Translations under genes and position numbers: made by a program
Shown here: positions 28,722 through 35,918 of the stretch, piece by piece
Numbering within the stretch: position 1 is the first letter of the stretch
Layout: the number at the start of each line of letters is the position of its first letter
From: Mesorhizobium sp. Root552
GTDB lineage: Bacteria; Pseudomonadota; Alphaproteobacteria; Rhizobiales; Rhizobiaceae
Assembly (NCBI RefSeq): GCF_001427285.1
Contig: NZ_LMFV01000005.1
Location: forward strand, 30,018 to 94,017
DNA length: 64,000 nucleotides
Direction of reading: 5' to 3'
The notes under the pieces: generated by a model
What the model saw: the letters and a program-made list of their open reading frames with translations, nothing else
Databases searched by the model: none
What the model was told of the DNA's origin: nothing

Positions 28722-29471
28722 CTAACCGGCCTGTTGCGCGCGCTTTTCGAACAGCCTCAGCCCGAAGAAACCGGCTGCAAAGCCGCCGATATGGGCCTCC
28801 CAGGCGATCTGGCTCTCATCGCCCGGCGCGAGCCCGATCAGTCCCGTTGCAAGATTGACGACCATCCACACGGCAAGGAAGGTCATGGTGCCGCGTGAGC
28901 GCAACACATCGCGCATCGGCAGCGGCCTACCGGCAAACGCCGCTTTGCCCGCCGAGCGGTCTATCCGGAAGGCAAAGCGCGCCGCAGCCCCCATCATGCC
29001 CGAGATCGAGCCGGAAGCACCCACCAGCGGCGACTGCCCGTCGGGGTGGATGACGTAGAACAGTCCCGCAGCCGCCAGGCCCGTCACCGCGAAGAAGACA
29101 ATGAAGCGCGTGGCGCCGATGCGGTTTTCCAGCGGCGAGCCGAAGGCCGCCAGCCACACCATGTTGATGATCAAGTGGGCGAACCCGCCATGCAGAAGCG
29201 CGTAGGTGAACGGGCTGGTGAAGGCCCAGACGTCGATCTCATACTGGCCCGAATAGCGGATCGGAACGAAGGCGGCGCGAACCAGAACGTCATAGTCCTG
29301 ATCCGGCGTAAGGAAATATGTCCTTACGAGATGGATGCCGACGCAAAGCGCCATCACGCCCACAACGGCGGCGGGCAGATTGAACAGCGGCTCGCGCGGC
29401 GGCGCGGGCCGCGGCCTCGTCTCGTCGGTGCTTGCCACGCCTTCCGGCTCGTTCATTCGGGTCGGGTCCAT
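28722..29471 (-). CDS. Rhomboid family intramembrane serine protease
   Basis: This 249-aa protein has six or seven membrane helices. The catalytic serine is in GASGSISGMMG and the catalytic histidine in WEAHIGGFAAGF. HGGFAHLIINMVWL is the usual helix-2 block. The start is uncertain: ATG 29471 is used, and ATG 29456 is also possible. Confidence 0.92.
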   Translation of the reverse strand: MDPTRMNEPEGVASTDETRPRPAPPREPLFNLPAAVVGVMALCVGIHLVRTYFLTPDQDYDVLVRAAFVPIRYSGQYEIDVWAFTSPFTYALLHGGFAHLIINMVWLAAFGSPLENRIGATRFIVFFAVTGLAAAGLFYVIHPDGQSPLVGASGSISGMMGAAARFAFRIDRSAGKAAFAGRPLPMRDVLRSRGTMTFLAVWMVVNLATGLIGLAPGDESQIAWEAHIGGFAAGFFGLRLFEKRAQQAG

Positions 29472-29546
29472 AATCGGCCATGTAATGCACTGCCCGCCGT
29501 TACACAAACCGAATCACGCCAGCCGAATCAACGGACCGCGAATCAG

Positions 29547-29578
29547 AAAAAAGCCGTCCAAGGTTGCCCTTGAACGGC
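29547..29578 (-). terminator. Intrinsic terminator with no annotated gene in front of it
   Basis: On the minus strand GCCGTTCAAGG and CCTTGGACGGC form an 11-bp stem (one G-U pair) with a GCAA loop, followed by six U residues. It would stop leftward transcripts, yet no minus-strand gene lies to its right before 29850. The gap 29472-29849 otherwise holds nothing I recognise. Confidence 0.75.
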
Positions 29579-29849
29579 TTGCCGAGCCCCCACAGCTCCC
29601 CTGAACTTTTGACTGAAAGCCCGTCGCCGTTTTCGCGGCCAGCCGACTTTCTGGAGTGATTTCAATGTTTCACATTCGAACTTGGCCGGCAATGTAAACC
29701 GTTTTTTAACCTTAACGGCCCCGAGGCGTGAACAAGCCAGATCCGGACTGGCACGCATCGTGCTGCGCGCAGCATGTAGTCCATCGGGAAGGCGACCTTC
29801 TGTTCACCGATGGGACATCAGGCGACAGATTGCGCGGAGCGGAACGAAA

Positions 29850-30488
29850 ATGAACCTGAACGGATCGATCGGACTGTTCCACTATTGGAACCGGCTGCGC
29901 GATGGACGTCCCGCTCCGCGACGCACCGAAGTGGAGCCGGCGGACATCAAGACGCTTCTGGCCGACACTTTCATCCTCGAAAAGGATACGCGCGGCGAAG
30001 CCGTGTTCCGCCTCGCCGGCACAAGGCTGTGCGCAACCTATGGCCGCGAGCTCAAAGGCTTCTCGTTCCCCTCGCTCTGGCGCAGCAAGGACCAGCGCCT
30101 CGTTTCAAGGCTGATCGACGGCGTGTTCCGCCAGCAATCGGTGGTGCTGATCACCTATTCCGGCCTCAGCCGCAACAGGCGCTCGGTCGAGTTCGAACTC
30201 TTGGCGCTGCCGCTTGACGGCGGCGCGGAAAACCTGCGCTGCCTCGGCGTCATCTCGCCGGCCGAGAAGCCGTTCTGGCTGGGCGTCGATCCCATCATCG
30301 ACGTGCAGATCGATTCGGTGCGCATCATCGACCCGGACAAGGAAAACCTCTTCCTTGGCAACCGCCCTGCCATCAGTGTCCCCGAACTTGCGCCCACCGA
30401 ACTGGATTCGGCCGAGACGCTGACCGAATATGGCCGCGCGCGCCGCATCCGCCATCTCGTCGTGCTGGATGGCGGGCGCGAGGAATAG
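29850..30488 (+). CDS. PAS-domain protein (PAS_5 type)
   Basis: This 212-aa soluble protein matches the alphaproteobacterial PAS_5 family: LFHYWNRLRDGRPAPRRTEVEPADIKTLLADTFILEK is the typical opening, followed by FRLAGTRLCATYGRELKG. There is no output domain. It lies just before the tandem-PilZ gene, and the two neighbour each other in many rhizobia. GGAGCGG precedes the ATG. Confidence 0.88.
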   Translation: MNLNGSIGLFHYWNRLRDGRPAPRRTEVEPADIKTLLADTFILEKDTRGEAVFRLAGTRLCATYGRELKGFSFPSLWRSKDQRLVSRLIDGVFRQQSVVLITYSGLSRNRRSVEFELLALPLDGGAENLRCLGVISPAEKPFWLGVDPIIDVQIDSVRIIDPDKENLFLGNRPAISVPELAPTELDSAETLTEYGRARRIRHLVVLDGGREE

Positions 30489-30603
30489 GGCCGATCCTTA
30501 AAAAATCGCTCCGGCACTTTCCCGTTTGTTAACCTTCCCTGCCTAGAGTTCCGTATGAAATCCGCGCGCCAAACGCGGAACGGCCAACGGGGTGTAGGCA
30601 GTC

Positions 30604-31221
30604 ATGAGGTCAACGGCGGTCGACTACGCGCCGTCCAGGGTTGAAAGGCGTAACTTTCAACGTGTCCGTGTGAAGATCTACGGGCGCTTCATGCTGGAAG
30701 ATCGGTCCGAGCATCCGTGCCAGGTCGTCGAGATGTCGCCCGGCAACGTGGCGCTGCGCGCCGAACGCATCGGCGAACCCGGCGAAAAGATCATCGCCTA
30801 TATCGACCACATCGGCCGCGTCGAGGGCGTCGTCACGCGCACCTTGCAGGACGGCTTCGCCATGACGGTGATTGCGTCGGAACGCAAGCGCGACAAGCTC
30901 GCCGCCCAGCTTACCTGGCTTGCCAACAAGCACGAACTCGACCTGCCGGAAGACCGCCGCCACGAGCGTGTCTCCCCGCGCAATCCGATGAGCGTCCTGC
31001 AACTCATGGACGGGCGCCAGTACCAGTGCCGCATCATCGACCTGTCGCTGTCAGGCGCTGCAATCGAAATCGACGTCAAGCCGGCCATCGGCATCCAGGT
31101 CACGCTCGGAACGATGCGCGGCCAGGTGGTGCGTCATTTCGAGGACGGCGTGGCGATCGAGTTCGCCGTGATCCAGCGGCCCGAGACGCTCGACGCGGAA
31201 TTCAACTCGCCGCGTTCCTGA
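30604..31221 (+). CDS. Tandem PilZ-domain protein
   Basis: This 205-aa protein has two PilZ-like domains. The first has RRNFQRVRVKIYGRF and CQVVEMSPGNVALRA. The second has RRHERVSPRNPMSV and CRIIDLSLSGAAIEI. The second keeps the RxxxR and D/NxSxxG features needed for c-di-GMP binding. The first has SPGN in place of SxxG and may be non-binding. The partner is unknown. The BTLCP peptidase gene lies next downstream. Confidence 0.88.
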   Translation: MRSTAVDYAPSRVERRNFQRVRVKIYGRFMLEDRSEHPCQVVEMSPGNVALRAERIGEPGEKIIAYIDHIGRVEGVVTRTLQDGFAMTVIASERKRDKLAAQLTWLANKHELDLPEDRRHERVSPRNPMSVLQLMDGRQYQCRIIDLSLSGAAIEIDVKPAIGIQVTLGTMRGQVVRHFEDGVAIEFAVIQRPETLDAEFNSPRS

Positions 31222-31396
31222 GATTTCCCCAGACAGTCTGCAAATTTGGAAAGAGCGGTTCATCGAGCCGCTCTGATTCCATTCGCTTGCGGATGCACGC
31301 AAACGCCGGTGCGCGGCACCCTTCAGCCTTCAGGTTCGACAGGTAAAATTCGACCGAAACTTGCTTAACGCTTTATTCTGTTTTTCTTAGATTTTT

Positions 31397-31427
31397 ATAT
31401 TAAGTCTCGGTACGTTTTACTTAATAT
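31397..31427 (+). promoter_or_regulatory. Inverted repeat in an AT-rich promoter region
   Basis: ATATTAAGT and ACTTAATAT form a perfect 9-bp inverted repeat with a 13-nt spacer, about 70 bp before the BTLCP gene, within an AT-rich 270-bp gap. It could be an operator. No known box matches. Confidence 0.4.
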
Positions 31428-31495
31428 CTACTTCGGCCTTTTGCGTCAAATAAATCCGGAAGTGGCATTGTCTCCTCAAACGGGGAGACATAACA

Positions 31496-32101
31496 ATGAA
31501 CAAGAAGTGGGGCGTGCCGTTGGCTGCGGCAGTAGCGCTGCAGTTCGGCTGTTGGGGAACAGCTTTTGCCGGCGCTTCGTTCATGCACACCGGCGGGCGC
31601 ACCACGCAGCCTGTCGGCCACTACGAATTCTGCCAGGGCTTCCCGCAGGAATGCAGGCAGGCGACGCCGAAACAGGCGCCCGTCGAACTCACCCGCGCGC
31701 TCTGGGACAAGATCGTCTCCGTCAATAATTCCGTCAACACCTCCGTAGCGCCGCGCACCGACATGGAAATGTGGGGCCGCGAAGAGGTCTGGTCCTTCCC
31801 CGCCAATGGTGAAGGCGATTGCGAAGACTATGTGCTCGAGAAGCGCCGCCAACTGATGCAGGCAGGCGTGCCCGCCGGCAACCTCCTCGTCACCGTGGTG
31901 CGCCAGCCCAATGGCGACGGACATGCCGTGCTCACCGCCCACACCAGCATGGGCGACTTCATCCTCGACAATCTGGAGCCGAGGGTGCTGACCTGGGACG
32001 AGACCGAATACACCTATCTCAAGCGCCAGTCCGACCGGAACTCCGGTGCGTGGGTCACCATCAACGACGGCCGCGCCGACGCGGTCGCCAGCGTCCGCTA
32101 G
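31496..32101 (+). CDS. Transglutaminase-like cysteine peptidase (BTLCP)
   Basis: This 201-aa protein has a signal peptide (residues 1-26) and a BTLCP domain. The catalytic Cys is in GEGDCEDYVLEKR, the His in GDGHAVLTAH and the Asp in GDFILDNLEP. LapG, the best known member, trims surface adhesins under c-di-GMP control. This one lacks an adjacent LapD, so its substrate is unknown. GGGGAG precedes the ATG. Confidence 0.92.
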   Translation: MNKKWGVPLAAAVALQFGCWGTAFAGASFMHTGGRTTQPVGHYEFCQGFPQECRQATPKQAPVELTRALWDKIVSVNNSVNTSVAPRTDMEMWGREEVWSFPANGEGDCEDYVLEKRRQLMQAGVPAGNLLVTVVRQPNGDGHAVLTAHTSMGDFILDNLEPRVLTWDETEYTYLKRQSDRNSGAWVTINDGRADAVASVR

Positions 32102-32227
32102 CGCGGCGCAACCAGAAAACCCGGTCGAGTCCCCACCCTCCCCGTCCCCAACGACCGGGTTTACGGAGCCGGCCCAGTCCCCGGGCCGGCTCCACCTATT
32201 TTATCGATACGAAAAGCGCGAGCCGTT

Positions 32228-32755
32228 TCAGGCGGGTTTCAACCCGGCCCTGAAGCGCTTGCCATTGGCGACATAGTGGGCGGCCGATTTCCGCAGCCGC
32301 TCAACTGCCGCATCATCCAGCGCCCGCACGGCCTTGGCAGGCGAGCCGACAATCAGCGAATTGTCGGGAAATTCCTTGCCCTCGGTCACCAGCGCGCCCG
32401 CGCCGACAAGCGAATTCCTGCCGATCCTTGCCCCGTTCAGCACGATCGCGCCCATGCCGATCAGGCTGTTGTCGCCAATCGTGCAGCCATGCAGCATTGC
32501 CCTGTGGCCTATCGTGCAGCCCTTGCCGATCGTCAGCGGAAAACCGGGATCGGTGTGCATGATGGTATGTTCCTGCACATTGCTGTCTTCGCCGATGCTG
32601 ATTTCTTCATTGTCGCCGCGCACGACGGTTCCGAACCAGATGCCGACGTTGCGCCCGATGGTGATGTTGCCGATCAAACTGGCATCGGGAGCCACCCAGT
32701 TGCTGTCCCTGTCCTCGAAGCGCGGCTCCACTCCGTCGATGGCGTAAATCGGCAT
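32228..32755 (-). CDS. Gamma-class carbonic anhydrase family protein
   Basis: This 175-aa left-handed beta-helix protein has hexapeptide repeats. The three metal histidines are in NVQEHTIMHTD and IGHRAMLHGC. Family members such as YrdA and CaiE-like proteins are often only weakly active as carbonic anhydrases. GGGAG precedes the ATG. The 3' end is convergent with the BTLCP gene. Confidence 0.92.
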   Translation of the reverse strand: MPIYAIDGVEPRFEDRDSNWVAPDASLIGNITIGRNVGIWFGTVVRGDNEEISIGEDSNVQEHTIMHTDPGFPLTIGKGCTIGHRAMLHGCTIGDNSLIGMGAIVLNGARIGRNSLVGAGALVTEGKEFPDNSLIVGSPAKAVRALDDAAVERLRKSAAHYVANGKRFRAGLKPA

Positions 32756-32773
32756 TTGGTCTCCCAGAAATGT

Positions 32774-33121
32774 TCAGCGCGGCAAATTCACCGGCAAACT
32801 TAGAAGGGAGGCCGCCACCGATGCAACGGTGATCGTCACCACGCCCAGCGCCATCAACCAGATAACGGCGGTGCACATGCACGAACCGAGGCCGGCGGTG
32901 GACAGGCGCTGCTCGCGATGTGCGTCCAGCGCATCGTTGACCAGCATGAACGGTCCGGCCGCCACCGTCATCGCCAGCGAGCGGACGACATGCGCAGGCG
33001 TGACATAGGGAGCCGCAAAGGCAAGCCTGCGACCCGACACCAGTTCCATGATCGAGCCGACGAGGCCGCACAGCGTCAGCCCGACGAGAAATGCAAAGGC
33101 GCCCAACTGCAAAGCGGTCAT
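32774..33121 (-). CDS. Small membrane protein of unknown function
   Basis: This 115-aa protein has three or four hydrophobic segments: LGAFAFLVGLTLCGLVGSIM (about 6-25), SLAMTVAAGPFMLVNDALD and a C-terminal VIWLMALGVVTITVASVAASLL. I do not recognise the family. GGAGAG precedes the ATG at 33121. It lies 18 nt before the carbonic anhydrase gene and is probably co-transcribed. Confidence 0.75.
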   Translation of the reverse strand: MTALQLGAFAFLVGLTLCGLVGSIMELVSGRRLAFAAPYVTPAHVVRSLAMTVAAGPFMLVNDALDAHREQRLSTAGLGSCMCTAVIWLMALGVVTITVASVAASLLSLPVNLPR

Positions 33122-33229
33122 CTTTACTCTCCATTTACCATGAAACCGCACAGTCGCGGTTTAAAGGCATCATGCAAGAGCCGTGCCGCAACGCACCGCA
33201 GGCCATGTGCCGATACGGGACAGATCGCA

Positions 33230-33985
33230 ATGAACAAGGCAGAAGCTGCACAGCCGGAATTCAGGGTGGTCGATTCCTCGCTGATGCTGAAAGTCTTCTA
33301 CGCTTTCGCTGCGATGGCGCTGCTTTCCGTTGTCATTACGCTGGCCGGCAAATGGTTCGGCCATGAGATCGCGATGGGCGGCCATACCGACGACAAGACG
33401 ATGCGCGAGGTCGTCATCGGCAATAACGTCATCGCCGCGCCTTCCAACATGATCCGTTTCGAACAGGCCCGCCGCGACGGCGTGGCCTCGCGCCTCGATC
33501 TCTACATGCGCTATCCGCAGATGGACGGTTACGGCGAAACGGCAAGGGACGACTTCAACAACGCCCACGGCAGCAGCAACATCCTGTTCATGGCCTTCGA
33601 GGACCAGATGATGTCGCGCGACATGAGCGGGCGCTTCGCGCCGATCTACAGCGCCCTCATCGTTCGCCCCGGCAAGCCTGGACCTGCCGGCATCACATTT
33701 TACGACTTCACGGAAAAATCAGGGTACATGGGCGAAGTTCTGGCCGTTGCCGAGCGCCCCGGCCGCGATCCCTTCGTCGCGCGCTGCCTTAGTGGTCCGA
33801 GGGCGGAAGAATCGCTCGCCCCTTGCGAGCGCGATGTGCTCGTCGGCGATAGCCTCAGCCTGTCCTATCGCTTTTCCAGCGACTTTCTGGACGATTGGCA
33901 GGCGCTCGACGCGGCTGTGGTCACGGAAGCGGCCACGATGGTCAGGACGTCCGCAGCGCCGGCTGCAATGCCGGCGCAACAGTAA
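33230..33985 (+). CDS. Membrane-anchored protein of unknown function
   Basis: This 251-aa protein has a short cytoplasmic N-terminus, one membrane helix (VFYAFAAMALLSVVITLAG, about residues 22-40) and a large presumed periplasmic part. That part contains DLYMRYPQMDGYGETARDDFNNA and ARCLSGPRAEESLAPCERDVLVGDSLSLSYRF. Two cysteines about 15 residues apart could form a disulfide. I do not recognise the family. It is convergent with the DUF3126 gene. Confidence 0.75.
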   Translation: MNKAEAAQPEFRVVDSSLMLKVFYAFAAMALLSVVITLAGKWFGHEIAMGGHTDDKTMREVVIGNNVIAAPSNMIRFEQARRDGVASRLDLYMRYPQMDGYGETARDDFNNAHGSSNILFMAFEDQMMSRDMSGRFAPIYSALIVRPGKPGPAGITFYDFTEKSGYMGEVLAVAERPGRDPFVARCLSGPRAEESLAPCERDVLVGDSLSLSYRFSSDFLDDWQALDAAVVTEAATMVRTSAAPAAMPAQQ

Positions 33986-33996
33986 GCTTTTGCGGC

Positions 33997-34200
33997 TCAG
34001 GCGAGATCGACGTCGAGGATCGCCATCGAGAAATTGTAGTCGCCGTCGTCCTCGTCCTTGAAAACGATGCCGAGGAATTCGTCGCCGACATAGACCTCCG
34101 CCGAATCGTCCTTGCGCGGGCGGGCCTTCACCTCAAGCCGCGGATTCTGGAACACGCGCTTGAAATAGGCGTCGAGCTTGCGGATTTCTTCGGGTTTCAA
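33997..34200 (-). CDS. DUF3126 family protein
   Basis: This 67-aa protein is the compact alphaproteobacterial DUF3126 family: KPEEIRKLDAYFKRVFQNP, KARPRKDDSAEVYVGDEFLG and YNFSMAILDVDL. A TTG start at 34200 is chosen because GGAGAG lies 5 nt upstream and the protein then begins where the family does. It is upstream-adjacent to cysE's 3' end on the same strand. Confidence 0.88.
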   Translation of the reverse strand: MKPEEIRKLDAYFKRVFQNPRLEVKARPRKDDSAEVYVGDEFLGIVFKDEDDGDYNFSMAILDVDLA

Positions 34201-34341
34201 GGTATCTCTCCGGGAACGGCTGTTTTCAGGAACGCGCTTCTGGCACGGCGGTCGCCGCACTGTAAAGGAAAAGCCGGCATGGACGATAGCCCATCCGGCC
34301 AAAGATCAGGACCGGAGCACCGTCCGGTCGCGCAGGATTTC

Positions 34342-35184
34342 TCAGATATCGAAGGTTACGACGTGGTCCATGGCCTGCGACGGCAGCAACTGGTCCATCT
34401 GGCGCGACGGCTCGTCGCAACCGGTCTCGCCGACGATGCGGGCCGGCACGCCGGCCACCGTCTTGTTGTGCGGTACGGGCGACAACACGACCGAACCCGC
34501 AGCCACCTTGGAGCAATGGCCGATTTCGATATTGCCGAGGATCTTGGCCCCTGCCCCGATCAGCACGCCGCGGCGGATCTTGGGGTGACGGTCGCCGCCG
34601 GCCTTGCCGGTGCCGCCCAACGTCACGCCGTGCAGGATCGACACGTCGTCCTCGATGACGGCGGTTTCGCCGACGACGAGGCCGGTCGCGTGATCGAGGA
34701 ACACGCCCTTGCCGATGCGGGCAGCCGGGTTGATATCGGTCTGGAATACCGATGACGAGCGGCTTTGCAGGTAAAGCGCAAAATCCTTGCGGCCGCGCTT
34801 CCACAGCCAGTGCGCAAGGCGGTGCGTCTGGATGGCGTGGAAACCCTTGAAATAGAGCACCGGCATCAGGAAGCGGTCGCAGGCCGGGTCGCGATCATAG
34901 TACGCCTGGATGTCCACGCGCACGACGGAAGACCACTGGGCATCGTCATCCAGCATCGCATCGAATGTCTGGCGGATGAGGTCGGCGCCGATGTCCTGGT
35001 GCGCGAGCCGTTCCGCCAAGCGGTGGATCACGGCGTCTTCCAGGCTTTCCTGGTTGAGAATGGCCGAATAGAGGAAGGCCGCCAGCAGCGGGTCGCGATT
35101 GACCGCTTCCATCGCCTCGTCGCGTATGGAACGCCAGATCGGATCGACCGGCTCAATCACGTTTTGACGGGCAATGCTGTTCAT
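34342..35184 (-). CDS. cysE: Serine O-acetyltransferase
   Basis: This 280-aa enzyme makes O-acetylserine for cysteine synthesis. The N-terminal helical domain has DPIWRSIRDEAMEAVNRDPLL. The left-handed beta-helix carries the catalytic LDHATGLVVGETAVI and ILHGVTLGGTGK. The tail ends in VVTFDI; the terminal Ile is what lets CysE tails bind the cysteine synthase active site. GGAGAG precedes the ATG. Confidence 0.95.
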   Translation of the reverse strand: MNSIARQNVIEPVDPIWRSIRDEAMEAVNRDPLLAAFLYSAILNQESLEDAVIHRLAERLAHQDIGADLIRQTFDAMLDDDAQWSSVVRVDIQAYYDRDPACDRFLMPVLYFKGFHAIQTHRLAHWLWKRGRKDFALYLQSRSSSVFQTDINPAARIGKGVFLDHATGLVVGETAVIEDDVSILHGVTLGGTGKAGGDRHPKIRRGVLIGAGAKILGNIEIGHCSKVAAGSVVLSPVPHNKTVAGVPARIVGETGCDEPSRQMDQLLPSQAMDHVVTFDI

Positions 35185-35433
35185 CGAAGTCTCTCCGGCT
35201 GCCTGCTGCCGTTCAGTAGGTCGCTCTATAAGTCAGATGATATCACGGGTGAACTGAATTTTCCTTATCGCTCATTCAATTGGGCGCGTTTGGCTGGAAT
35301 TCAACCGGCAGCGGAAAACCAGCCCGCTTGTTTGCCGGTGTGCAAACGGCGGTGCGGCGGAGGAAATTCTCCCCGTTATCCACATAAGTGACACACAAGA
35401 TGTTGGGGTCATAAAAGTTACAGAAACGAACTC

Positions 35434-35462
35434 TTGACGACGCAAACCGAGTCGCTTTTTAT
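35434..35462 (+). promoter_or_regulatory. Sigma70-type promoter without an ORF
   Basis: TTGACG (35434-35439) and TTTTAT (35457-35462) are separated by 17 bp. An intrinsic terminator follows at 35489-35518, so the predicted transcript is only about 50 nt. The whole gap 35185-35918 has no convincing ORF. Confidence 0.5.
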
Positions 35463-35488
35463 GGGCCATGCGCTCCTGTTGCGGGCGT

Positions 35489-35518
35489 GACCGGAAAGTT
35501 TCGAGCCCGGTCTTTTTT
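35489..35518 (+). terminator. Intrinsic terminator in the cysE-nrdJ gap
   Basis: GACCGG and CCGGTC form a 6-bp stem with an 18-nt span between outer edges, followed by six T residues on the plus strand. No plus-strand gene precedes it. It could end a short RNA starting near 35469. Confidence 0.6.
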
Positions 35519-35639
35519 CCGGATTTTGTGCGTTTTGCCCGCATGCCGCCCGTTTACGAGGCCGGCGGATGCATTGGGCTCGGGGCTGTTTTGGGGTGGC
35601 GAAAAGGAGAATTGTCGGACTCGCATAAATTGTCTGTTA

Positions 35640-35655
35640 ACACTATATTTAGTGT
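35640..35655 (+). promoter_or_regulatory. NrdR box 1 of nrdJ
   Basis: ACACTATATTTAGTGT is a near-perfect NrdR box. It sits 31 bp centre to centre from the second box, the usual three-turn spacing for NrdR sites. It overlaps a TATATT that could be a -10 element. Confidence 0.85.
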
Positions 35656-35670
35656 TTGCAGGTATGTTCG

Positions 35671-35686
35671 ACACTAGATAATGTGA
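35671..35686 (+). promoter_or_regulatory. NrdR box 2 of nrdJ
   Basis: ACACTAGATAATGTGA matches the NrdR consensus in both half sites. The 15-bp gap to box 1 is the normal distance. NrdR is the ATP/dATP-sensing repressor of ribonucleotide reductase genes, and nrdJ follows. Confidence 0.8.
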
Positions 35687-35861
35687 GTTTCCCTCTCGGA
35701 GGGATTTGCACCAAGTTTCAGTTTTTGAGGGACCCGCGACGTCACTGGGCAACAAGGCACCGAGTTCTGAAAGGGATTTGGCGACCTGAACCGGAGACGG
35801 CGCGAAAAGGAGAGCCGGGGGCGCCAGAGCGCGACCGGAACAGGCGGACGTGCGCTTTCGG

Positions 35862-35880
35862 GCAGATTGGGGTAATCTGC
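35862..35880 (+). promoter_or_regulatory. Hairpin in the nrdJ leader
   Basis: GCAGATT and AATCTGC make a perfect 7-bp stem with a GGGGT loop, 38 nt before the nrdJ ATG. There is no T-run, so it is not a terminator. It may affect translation. Confidence 0.4.
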
Positions 35881-35887
35881 GAGAAAT

Positions 35888-35903
35888 GCGCTATATATAG
35901 TCG
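35888..35903 (+). promoter_or_regulatory. Partial third NrdR-box core before nrdJ
   Basis: GCGCTATATATAGTCG contains the exact palindromic core CTATATATAG of the NrdR consensus, but its outer bases do not match. It lies 15 nt before the nrdJ ATG. It may instead be a TATATA promoter element. Confidence 0.35.
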
Positions 35904-35918
35904 AAGGGACAGAACGCG

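Noticed and set aside
35376..35384. DnaA box TTATCCACA in the cysE-nrdJ gap
   Set aside because: A single box without a cluster, AT-rich unwinding region or replication genes does not make an origin.
35690..35918. B12 riboswitch before nrdJ
   Set aside because: No B12-box or the conserved core segments are visible in the leader.
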